Assembly: GCA_025455065.1 (NCBI GenBank)
Contig: JALONG010000002.1
Location: 64,422-128,421 of the forward strand
Origin: Candidatus Kapaibacterium sp.
Lineage (GTDB): Bacteria > Bacteroidota > Ignavibacteria > Kapaibacteriales > UBA4661
Length of the DNA stretch: 64,000 nucleotides
Direction: 5' to 3'
Shown here: positions 52,601 to 62,900 of the stretch, one piece after another
Position numbering within the stretch: position 1 is the first letter of the stretch
Layout: every line of letters begins with the position of its first letter
Program-made: the position numbers and the translations under genes
The notes under the pieces: model-generated
The model's database searches: none
What the model saw: the letters and a program-made list of their open reading frames with translations, nothing else
Told to the model about the DNA's origin: nothing

Positions 52601-53276
52601 AGTATCCGTTGGATGTTCGCCCGACAAATCGTTCTTCGTTCTTGGTGGGGGGTGGAAATATCTTTCCGGGTAGCAATCGCAATTCTACAAGCGAAGTGTG
52701 CGTAAGGAGAGACTCACGAGAATCTTCATATTGTGATGCTGTCGAGATACAACCGCTTGCGGGGTCGAAACTATTCAATCCTAAATTATGCGAAAACCAC
52801 AATCTCCCATCGCTTGTTTGGGCTAAGGACTGGAAATGTAAATAATGCGGTTCAAGATCTTTTGGTATAGCAAAGCGCTCAAAAGCATCGGTACGGACAT
52901 TGTAGCGGCATAGCCCTCGCCGTGCCAGCACCCAAAGTGTTCCATTGGGTTCGGTGTAAAGGTCAGAAATCCATCCATTAGGAATGCTGGTGGAATCGGT
53001 TGCAGAGTGGTGATATTGTTTGAAAGTTTTTCCGTTGTAGCGGTTCAATCCGTTTTCCGTTCCAATCCAGATGTATCCTGTGCTGTCTTGTGCTATCGCG
53101 TGGACAGCACCATTCGACAAGCCATTTTCCACCGTCAAGCGCTCAAAACGGATTTGAGGCATACGTGTCTTCGGTTCGCCTACACGTATTTGCTGTGCTT
53201 GAAGCGCTGGTTGAAGCACAAACAACAGAACGTATAGGCAACAAAACCGTATGAAATATTGGTGGAAGGTTGGCAT
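49689..53276 (-). CDS. Sensor histidine kinase with two-component regulator propellers (Reg_prop/Y_Y_Y)
   Basis: A 1195-residue membrane kinase counted from ATG 53276 (a TTG further up is less likely). A signal peptide (MPTFHQYFIRFCCLYVLLFV) is followed by a periplasmic sensor of two seven-bladed-type propellers (~45-740). Its Reg_prop repeats are of the form AIAQDSTGYIWIGTENGLNR and ALEDNRGNIWISTDAGLCEY. A Y_Y_Y-type domain (~775-840; WKLEGFDAEWQ, YTNLDAGEYRLLVKAANSDG) precedes the membrane segment FRLLAVMLLVAALYLVFQL, a coiled coil, HisKA (ALGTLVSGVAHELNTPIGVA) and HATPase (RYSDNGRGIPPEILARIYDP, HGGTGLGLNIVYNLV). In Bacteroidota such sensors bind oligosaccharides or other ligands in the periplasm. 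It has no receiver of its own; the hybrid gene 49 bases downstream supplies one. Confidence 0.93.
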   Translation of the reverse strand: MPTFHQYFIRFCCLYVLLFVLQPALQAQQIRVGEPKTRMPQIRFERLTVENGLSNGAVHAIAQDSTGYIWIGTENGLNRYNGKTFKQYHHSATDSTSIPNGWISDLYTEPNGTLWVLARRGLCRYNVRTDAFERFAIPKDLEPHYLHFQSLAQTSDGRLWFSHNLGLNSFDPASGCISTASQYEDSRESLLTHTSLVELRLLPGKIFPPPTKNEERFVGRTSNGYLFAFAVSTKEPPKNTRKANTRLLFYNEYQRESWLYSLTPSADGKLWALTGNDGQLVRIDPNNFSLVERYQTNAARDIYQPLVRNTMTPDGERLWIPTNKGLLLFNTRTHEHQYYRYDPTNLESLVGNQCSVVMRDRSGVLWVGDLTNGVSKYAPHRYKFEVYRHNPFNANSLSNNYIRGIAEDHLGNVWIGTQYEGVNKLRRAAQNGGRDSVTRYFSGNTPAKFSLMKELWTVQADNNGFVWLARADPVHYSATFGIAPDGTVIKPPIEWFGYTPKTRFSDHLPEPQKIYFTAKRDSTLWVWWERSWQNPERLELHCTRLRVRHGVPPEQYERKDFIIPKEFKYRSRILDDLRAFHYIEHQSSSLFSWYPAENRLEKKRIETPMFGMEGYLKSSIAAIGNMDSKGRIWCTMKGGGALLYDPATGEVRPLTVEQGLPHLNAYAALEDNRGNIWISTDAGLCEYNTKTKQFRTFSIADGLQSNEFNRNAFFRSRSGELFFGGVNGVNAFFPEDTDPNPTPPVVRLENFSTPLRSLLVSMNDTLELHITEHSFRTEILALEFTAPARNALAWKLEGFDAEWQTRSPKSLENWINYTNLDAGEYRLLVKAANSDGVWSKAEYALHIRLLPAWWQRWWFRLLAVMLLVAALYLVFQLRTRQIQKKNSELEIIILARTAELNNANTELKYANQDLNIANAEVEIKNLALSENLDILRKTQRQLIESEKMAALGTLVSGVAHELNTPIGVAVTAASTMQSRAKRFLRLLETNEPLYKKDLKEFTEDAAEGADITLRNLARAAGLIQSFKHVAVDQHSDQVRRFQLAGYLRELAASLSPQFKGTGHRLEIECAEDIEIFSYPGAIAQIITNFIVNSLLHGFQDFTTTGIMTIQAEWLEPTRQNALLIRYSDNGRGIPPEILARIYDPFFTTKKAHGGTGLGLNIVYNLVTQKLGGTIVCESCVGKSTNFTVTIPLKQK

Positions 53277-53999
53277 AAAAATAAAAATGGTAGTTGTCCT
53301 GCGCCACAATCAGGCGAGGCTGCGTCACACCAGAGGCTTGTTTCACCGAAGCCGTTGGCAGTTGTGTCTTAAAACATTGATTTCAAGGATTGGTGCGGTT
53401 TACATAGAGTTTTATGACCACATCATTCGTTTGTATAACGGTAACTCTTTGGTAAGGCAACCGATTATAGAATGAACAGCGCTTAATTTATGGGATTGAG
53501 CGCTTAAATGCAAATTCTCTCAGTTTTTCACAGTTGTTGTTGCGCAAATAGTAAAAACAACTGCATTGTTTGTTTATGGTTTGCTGTTTTGCAGAACAAT
53601 AAAGAGTGCAATTAACGAATTGTGAAAATCTCTTCGTTTTGTAAAGATAAAATATGACATATCCATCAAAATTCCAGCACTCCCCCTCAAAAATCGGTGA
53701 CATCCTCGTAACAGTTTTTTGGGTATTTTTGTTCGATAGTGCAAATTAACGGTATGTTGCGGAAACAATCTTTTTTTGAGTTGTAACACCTAGATTCTGA
53801 GGATTTTCGCGGTGCAAGCAACGCCCACATTTCATTAAACTCTTGTCAAAACGAAAAACCTGTGCATTTCCCTGGAATCCGTAATTGACGTATCAAAAAT
53901 CTCAAGCATCAATAGTCCATCCAATCCAGCACAATATTTTCCTTTGATTCCCCTCATTTCATTACCATTATGCTCCCCTCCCTCTACAATGTTGCCGTA
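53277..53999. other. 723-bp intergenic region before the second giant gene
   Basis: An A/T-rich region between the divergent sensor-kinase gene and the second giant gene. It should hold both promoters. Runs such as AATCTTTTTTTGAG near 53767 and several TTTTG tracts are present, but I could not fix a promoter. No tRNA, small RNA, repeat or credible small gene was recognised. Confidence 0.55.
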
Positions 54000-56900
54000 A
54001 TGATTCGCCTTCGAGCCATATTCCTTGCCTTTTCTTTGCTGTTCTTGCTTTTGGGGCGAGCTCCTTCTGTAAACGCGCAACAAAATGCCGCTCTCACCGC
54101 CTTCCCGACCTTTAACGGCACGGTGCGGGCTATTGCCATTTCCGGAACGACTATTTACGTCGGTGGTGACTTCACACAAGCAACGAACGCTCCCAGCAAC
54201 GGTGGCAACACGCTCACGCGGAACCGTCTTGCAGCGATTGATGCGAACACCGGTGCGCTCCTGTCGTGGAATCCGGTGGTCGATAATGGCGGTGTTTATG
54301 CACTTGCAATCAACGGTACAGATATTTTTGTTGGTGGCAGTTTTACCACTGTCAATGGTGGAACAACGAGAAATCGCTTGTGTATTTTTAATACTTCCGG
54401 CGTACTAAACCCTTGGAATCCGGATATGAACTCTAATGTTGTCGCCCTCCAATGGAATGGTGCGAGGCTCATTGTTGGTGGATTTTTTACAACAGCAAAT
54501 GGCGGCATGACGAGAAATCGGATATGCTCATTTACATTTCCCGGTGGTGCTCTTGATGCGTGGGATCCTAATGCTACACCCAACCCGGTCTTAACTCTGG
54601 CACTGAGTGGTCCTAATACATTTGTCGGCGGGGCATTTACGAACATTGGCGGACAGCCGCGAACAGGGTCTGCAGCCATTGATTTATCAAATTCTATGGC
54701 AACCGCCTTTATTGCAAATACCAACAATGACGTGAATAGTATTCTTGTAAATGGTTCGGATGCTTATTTGGGAGGAACTTTTACCATTGCTGAGAGTATT
54801 GGGCTTAATAGATTTTGTGTTGCAGCAAGCGGTACTGTTAGCAATATGTGGCATCCAAATATGAACGGAAATGTGAACGCGCTAGCGGTCTCAGGGACAA
54901 CTGTTTATGCTGGTGGTGCATTCACGACGGTTAATGGTGGAACAGGGCGCAGTAAACTAGCTGCTTTCCCTACACATCCCACTGCGCCGACCGCAACAGC
55001 TTTTGACCCCAACATCACCAGTGGTGATGTTCTTGCGCTGGCTGTCTCCGGCACAACACTCTATGCCGCAGGGGGATTTACGACGGTAGGCGGTCAGCCG
55101 CGTCAGGGCTTTGCGGCATTTAGTTCTGCGGCTGCGCCCACAATCGTTAGTTTCACGCCCATGAATGCCTATCCGATGCAGGTGGTCACTATCAACGGTA
55201 CAAATTTGAATCAGCCCATTGGGCAGGTGCAGTTTGGCGGCATACCTTCGCCGAGTGTTAAGTATATTTCCGGAACACAAATTCAAGCTGTTGTGCCGTT
55301 TGGTGCAGTGAGCGGCAATGTTTCGATAATCACCGGTCCTTATACGGTCAATCAGCCGGGATTTACGGCTCTTCCACGTCCGCAAGTCTCGACAGTGTCG
55401 GGAGACGGCATGGCAACATCAATTGACGGCATAGGGCAAGCTGCAACTCTCCAAGCCGCGCTGGGGTTGGTTAGGATTGGGAATTTCCTCTACTTTACCG
55501 AAGGCAATGGCAATCAGATTCGACGCATAGATTTGACGACCGGAGAAATGACGACCATTGCAACGGGATTGATTCTGCCCGTTGGTTTATGCACCGACGG
55601 TACCGACCTGTATTTCTGCAACCAAACGAGCCACACTGTTCATAAACTCACCGTTTCCACAGAGATTGTATCATTGTTGGCAGGTACTCTTTTTATGAAT
55701 GGTACTAACGACGGCACGGGCACTGCAGCACGATTTTTCAGACCTTCTGGTATATGCTTTACGGGCGGCAATTTGTACGTGGCGGACAGAGATAACCATT
55801 GTATTCGTAGGGTAACGCTGGGCGGCGTTGTAACAACGCTTGCGGGAGATGGCATGATGCCGGGCGCATTTGCTGACGGCACAGGCGCTGCCGCCAGATT
55901 CAACAGCCCTGAAGGAATCTGCACCGACGGCACAAATCTTTTTGTTGGCGACAAAGACAATCACCGTGTTCGGAAAGTTGTCATTGGTACGGGCGTAGTA
56001 ACAACACTTGCCGGAACGGGAACGGCGGGCGGTACAAACGGCGCGGCATTGACAACGGCTCAGTTTAATCAGCCGAGCGGTGTTGCTGTTGATCCTGCGG
56101 GGAATGTGTATGTAGCGGAATGGAGTGGTCATCGCATCCGATATATCTCTGCCGCCTCCAATTACGTGTTCACGCTCGCCGGAACTGGTGTGGCGGGCTT
56201 TTCGGATAATGTTCCTTCTATGGCGCAATTTAGCACGCCGTTCAGTGTGTTGTATGACCCGACTGACGGGAATTTGTTCGTCGGCGAGCTTGGGGGGCGT
56301 CGTTTGCGGAAATTGGATGTCTATCGGTATCAGTATGTAAGCGGCGATGCAGGTGTTTCGACTAACTGGCGAATACCGCCCGCAAATACCGTTTCCGCAC
56401 CGGACTTCAATAATATCGGTTCAATGTTTTCCGTCGCTTCAGGGATTGCAAGCGCGACGACAGGATTCTCGCTTGGTACAGGCGTAGAAATGGTTGTTCA
56501 AAACAGCGCAACGCTTGGGCTGACAAATGTTACCATGGCCAATAACGGTAGCCTTGCTATCACCCCAGGTGGAAAACTCCGCATCACCGATAACGGATCA
56601 TTGACGACAAATCCTGCTTTGTACGTGAACAATACCTCGCTGCTCGAATACATGGGCGCGGCAGCAAAAACCACCACCGATGCCGAGTTTCCACCCACCA
56701 TGGTGGGAAGCCTGATTTTGAACAAAACAGGTGTTGTGAACACGCTCACGCTGAACAACGCCAAAACGCTTTCCGCCACAAGCATACTCACGCTCACCGA
56801 CGGGCGAATGACCACAAGCGCAGCAAATATACTGTTTGTGAGTAATCCCGCGCAAACGGCAGTAGCGGCGGGCGGTACGGGCTATGTGGATGGACCCTTG

Positions 56901-59900
56901 CGTAGGCAGTTTGCCGCTAATTTGGTTGCTCCTGTGGAAACCTACCATTTTCCTGTTGGTGCAGGCACAACGCGGCTTCCCTTCAGGATTTTGAACCCGA
57001 CAACGGGCGTAACAGGACCAATCATAGAATTGGAAGCATTTACCGCAAATGCGATGGGGGTTGCCGGAACAAATATTTCGCTGCTTTCCATGAACGAGTA
57101 CTGGCGCATGACGCAAGTGAGTGGCAATTATACCAGTGGCGGCGTTTATTTAGAGCGCACTACTCCTGCACTTACTGCTGCGAACACCATTGGCGGAAAT
57201 CCTGCCACCGCGAATGGAACGTATAACAACATCGTTTCTTCCTTTTCCACAGGTTTGACCAGCGTTGGTGCGGTAACCGGGACAGGGCATTTTCTTGTCG
57301 GTACGGGTCCGGCGACGTTTGATTGGCAAGGTGTGCCCTTAGCGTCGTGGACTGTGCCGGGAAACTGGAATCCAGCACGAGGAACACCTGCTCCGACAGA
57401 CGTTCTCCGCTTTAATGCCGGAACACACACGCCGACGAATGTTCCCTCAGAAATCATCAGCCAACTTATTATCGGCGGGAACGTTACCTTTGATGCCGTA
57501 GCTCCGCAAATACTCACCGTTGGCACAGGCGGGGTACAGATTGCGTCAGGACAGAGTTTGAACCTGAGCGATAACGTAAGGCTCACGCAAAATGGCGGTG
57601 GAACAATTCAAGTAGATGGAACGCTCAACACTGCGAATAGTTTTGTGAATGGCGCAGGGGCATTCACACTAGCTGCTGGTGGAACACTTGCCACCACGCG
57701 CAATGACGGCATTAACGGAACGATGCTGGCGGAAGGTGCGGTGCAAAATACAGGTGTAATCACCTACAACGCAGGAGCGAATTACTCCTTTACTTCAAGT
57801 TCGGGTGGTATCTCGACGCGAATGTCTGCTGCGGGCGGCAAACCTGCCGTTACCTTGCCGATTGGTACGCTCACGGTCGGTGGAGTAAACAATATTACCA
57901 TGAGTGAAAATATAACCGCCCAAACAGCAACAGCCATCAATGGTCCGGGCGTGTTTCTAACGGGGGCAAATACTATCACTCAAAACGCCGCAGCAACACT
58001 CAACATTGCTAGTGGCGCGGTCTTACGTGTGCAAAATGGTGGCTCGGTACTGAATAATAACCCCTCCGGCACAAGTTTTACCGTGCAGTCAGGCGGACTC
58101 TTGGAAATACAAGTAACGGGACAAGTAACGGGCGTTTCAAGTGTGAACTACCTTGCCGGTTCAACGCTCCAGTATTCCGGCGCAGGTGCAAAAACGACCA
58201 CAGCACAAGAAATGGGCGGCACAGGCGCACAGCAGGTGATTATATCCAACACCATGCCTGTCACACTCGGAGCGAATGCCACTATTCAGCAGAGTTTGGA
58301 CATCATAGCCGCATCACGTCTTGTGCTGAGTAATGCGGGCAATCCGACACTGACGCTGAACGGTTCATTGAACCAAAACGGCGGTGCAAATATCGCCAGC
58401 GTTAATGGCGCAAATGCAGGTTCTATCTCGCTTGGTGGTGCAGGAGGAATAACGCTTCAACTGGATGCGACCGATAACACACTGAATAATTTCACCGTGA
58501 ACAGAAACGGCGCTCACACCATTACCGGAAACCTGAACGTGCGAGGAACGCTTGATTTGACAAGTGGTATTCTTGTGCCTTCCACTCGGATTCTCTCCGG
58601 CGACCCCGGAGGTACAGCACCCGGCGTGATAACGGGTGGCAATGCAAACAGCTATGTGCAAGGTAGGCTACAACGCAACTTCACAAGCGGCATTGTTGCG
58701 GCGGGAACAAACTATGCGTTTCCCATTGGTACGGCGGCTGGCAACCGTGCCGCAACGCTGGTCAATACTCTTACGGGAATAGCTCCTCGTGTGGAAATGG
58801 AGTGTCAGGATGCCGGAGCCGCTACCGTGGATATGTCGCTCACAGCACTCTTTTCACCGCGTAACTGGCGTGTTCAAACGCTTGCGGGTGTGTTCAACGG
58901 TTCTGCCATTACGCTCACCGAAACAGGCTTGACGGCTGCGTATGTCGTTGCACGCTCAGTCTTACAAGCGGGAGCATATGCGGGGTTTGGTGGGAATAGC
59001 ATTACAACAACCGTGACTTCCAATGCCGGAGCCGTTCCTGCCGGAGCAAATCATTACTTTGCTATCGGCTCTGTGCAACCTACTGTCTCAAGCGTTTCCC
59101 CGACAACAGTTTCGCCGGGGGACACGGTAACAATCAACGGTTCCAGTTTGGGCGGAGTAACGTCCGTAGGCTTTGGAGGCGTGGTTGCGGCAAGTTTTCA
59201 AATTATTTCTAACACGCAAATTCGGGCGGTCGTGGGAATGGGTTCTAGTGGTTTCATCACGCTAATTTCTCCGGCGGGCGTTGCAAATTCAGTCCAAAGT
59301 CTAACGTTCTTGAACGCGCCGGAAATTACGATGTTCACTCCTACTTTCGGCACAACGGGCAGCACGGTGCAGATTATGGGTAATCGTCTGTCCAACCCAA
59401 TAAACGTGAGCTTTGGCGGGCTGAACGCGCTGAGTTTTGTGAGTGGTGGTGCGAATAGCATTACTGCGGTTGTGAATTTGGGGAATTCCGGTCCTGTAAC
59501 TGTTCTAACGCCAACGGGCGTTAGTGCTTCCGCGTCGAGCTTCGATTTTGTACGCACTCCTTCGATTGTAAATTTCTTCCCGAAATGGGCAAGGGCGGGC
59601 GATACGGTGAATATCTTCGGCGGAAATTTTCCGCGAGTTACAGGGGTGAATTTCGGGACAAGCGCGTATAAGCAACTCTTTCACACTGTGACTAGCGGAC
59701 AAATTCGTATTACCGTTCCCAATGACGCTTCCACAGGGCTTCTGCGTGCGCAAGCGCTGGATGTGGGAACGGATTCTCTCGGCACCTTCACGATGGTTCG
59801 CCCACCGACTATTTCGCAAGCGCAGCCCTCGACCTTCCTCGGATTTGGACAAACGCTCACCATTACGGGAACGGAATTTCATCCGCTGCCTATTGTGAGA

Positions 59901-62900
59901 ATCGGCACACAAACCGCAGCAACGCTGGAATGGACAAGTTTGACGGAAATCAGGGCTACCTTCACGCAAGCAACAACGGGCTTCTTAACGGTCATAGCCA
60001 GTGGCGGCACGGTAACGCTCCCAACGCCGATGCAGGTTGTTCCTCCGCCCGTGATTACGTCGTTTTCACCGCAAAGCCCGCTTCCGGGCGATGTGGTAAC
60101 GGTAACAGGGGCGAATTTTATGGCAACACTTTTGACCGTGCGCGTTAATGGGATATTTGTCCAAAATGTTTCGCGGCAATCGGACAATCGGTTTACGTTT
60201 GTCATGCCGCAAGCCACTAGCGGTGCGCTGCTGGTCACCAGCATCGGCGGTTCGACGGCGGCAACCATCACCTTTCAGCCAATAACCGTAACCGCCGCTC
60301 AGCCCGCAACCGCACCTGCCGGACAGGACATAACGCTGACGGGAACACGCTTCACGGGCATAACGAGTGTTCGCTTTGGGAGTGTAACGGCTTCGCAGTT
60401 TTCTGTTATTTCGCCAACGCAAATTGTGGTTACTGTTCCCGCCGGAGCTACTATCAGCACCATTAGTGTGAGCGGTGCTGCGGGAACAGGAACATTTGGC
60501 GGTTTCACGATATTGGTACCAACGCCGAGCATTACGAGTTTTTCTCCGCAAATGGCTTCTCCGGGGCAGACCGTAACAATTACGGGGCAGAATTTTACCG
60601 GTACAACGCGGGTGAGTTTTGGCGGCGTAACGACAGCGCAATTTACAGTCTTGTCTCCAAGCCAGATTCGTGCTGTTGTTCCGGCGAATGTTTCGAGTGG
60701 TAATGTCGCGGTTACGAATCCTTCCGGCATGGGAACACGAGCCGGATTTGTGGCGCTTGCGCCTCTCGTCAATCCTGATGCTCCTTTGGCTTCGTTCCCG
60801 ACGTTTAATGGTGCTGTTCGTGCGGTGATAGTTGTCGGAACGACTATTTACGTCGGGGGCAGTTTCCGAGAAGCAACAAACGCTCCGGCGAATGGCGGGA
60901 ACACCGTTCCAAGGTCAGGACTTGCTGCGATTAACGCTACAACGGGTGCATTGCTACCGTGGACGCTGAACATTGAAAATAACAATTCGGTGTATTGTCT
61001 CGTTGCTGCGGGCGATAGAATCTTTGTCGGGGGTGATTTCACGAGCGTCAATGACAACGGCATGAGTGCAGGACGGAGCAGAGTTCTTGCCTTTGAGGTA
61101 GCCACAGGGCGGCTGATGGCGTGGAATGGGAATGTCGGCGTAAGCAATGGCGTGTTTTTGGGAATGGCGATGGACGGCGGTGTGCTGCACGTTGTGGGCG
61201 ATTTTACGATGGTGGCAGGGCAGACTCGCAATAATGCTTGTGCCTTCGACGGTGTTGGCGGTGGGCTGATGGGGAATTACGCTCCCAACATTGCAGCGCC
61301 GACGCTTGCTGTGGGCATTTCCGGCGCGTGGGTGATTATTGGCGGGCGTTTTGACCGAGTGAATGGGAATCCAATGCGGGCGAATATTGTTGGGGTAGGG
61401 AAAGATAATGGCGTTATTGCTCCATGGAATCCCGACATACCAACGGGGTTTGTGCATAGCGTCAGGGTTGATGGTCCAACGATTTATCTCGGCGGTAATT
61501 TCCCGACCGTTGGCGGTCAGCCGCGCAATCGGCTTTGTGCGGTTGATGCCGTGAGCGCTGCGCCATTGACTTGGAATCCAGATTTGAATGGCGTACCATT
61601 AGCGATAGCTCTTTCCAATGGTATTGTCTATGCGGGTGGAGAATTTTCGACGGTGAACGGTTCGACGACGCGAAATAAACTCGCCGCCTTTGCCGCACCG
61701 CCCGCTTTGGCAACCGCAACGACGTTTAATCCGAATATGAATGATAACGTGTTGGCGTTGGCAACCGACGGCAACAAAGTGTATGCAGGAGGAGCGTTTA
61801 CCACCGTTGGCGGTCAGCCGCGCCAAGGGTTTGCTGCCTTCGATCCAAGCGCATCCGGCGCAGGCATGAATCCTTCTATGAATCCTTCCACCAGTGCCAA
61901 CGCTCAAGCGCCAACTATAACGAGTATTGCGCCGGAATCTGCCGCACCGATGCAAGCTGTAACCCTGACCGGAACACGCTTTACGGGTGCAACGGCGGTG
62001 GAATTTGGCGGTAAAGAAGCGTGGTTCAGGGTGATTTCGCCAACGGAGATTCGGACTGTCGTGCCGTTTGGAGCAATGAGCGGCGATGTCAGTGTGCGTA
62101 ATGCAACCGAAACAGGCAGTCTTGCAGGCTTTACGGTTTTGGAATCGCCCCGTGTTTCCACGCTTGCAGGCTCTGGCACTGCCGGACTCAGCAATCTTGC
62201 GGGACAAGCAGCAGACCTGCAAACGCCCAGATTTGGTGCGAAAATCGGTGATAACGTCTATTTTTCGACCATTCACGCTGTGCGGAGATTGAACGTACAA
62301 ACCGGAGAAGTCAGTACCATAGCGGGAAGTCTTGATGGCGGTAATGAAGACGGTACGGGCGCAATGGCACAATTTAATCATCCCTTTGGATTGCTTCCCA
62401 GTAATGAAACAGGCGGCGACGGCTCGTCACACCTGCTTGTCGCGGATTACATCGGCTCACGGATTCGTTTGCTGGATATTGCCACAGGCAGTGTGAGTTT
62501 GTTTGCGGGAACCGGAGAGCGCGATTACCGCGACGGCGCTTTGGATCAGGCAGCATTTCTCAGTCCTTTGGGTTTTGCCCGCGACAACAGAGGTCCCGTT
62601 ATCGTCAGTGACCGCGATGCCCATGCGGTTCGCCTGTTGCTGTTTAACGGCGTTTTCACCAACACAGGACAGCCCGGCGAAGCAGGTTCTACCGATGGTT
62701 CAAACGAAGGAGAAGCACGGTTGAACGGTCCAAGCGGCATGGTCGTGGACGCGGACAATTATCTTTATGTCGCTGACAATGGCGGGCATATGATTCGCAA
62801 AATTTGGATGGAAGACGGCACCGTTACAACGCTTGCCGGAACAGGCACGGCGGGCTTTGCGGACGGCACAAGCGGAACTGCACAGTTTAATTCACCGATG

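Noticed and set aside
53277-53999. A tRNA or small RNA gene in the long intergenic region
   Set aside because: No cloverleaf consensus, strong hairpin or terminator was found by eye.
60760-60800. Boundary between two genes in the second giant, where the kelch-like block starts again
   Set aside because: The frame continues without a stop, and no signal peptide or ribosome site is present at the second block.
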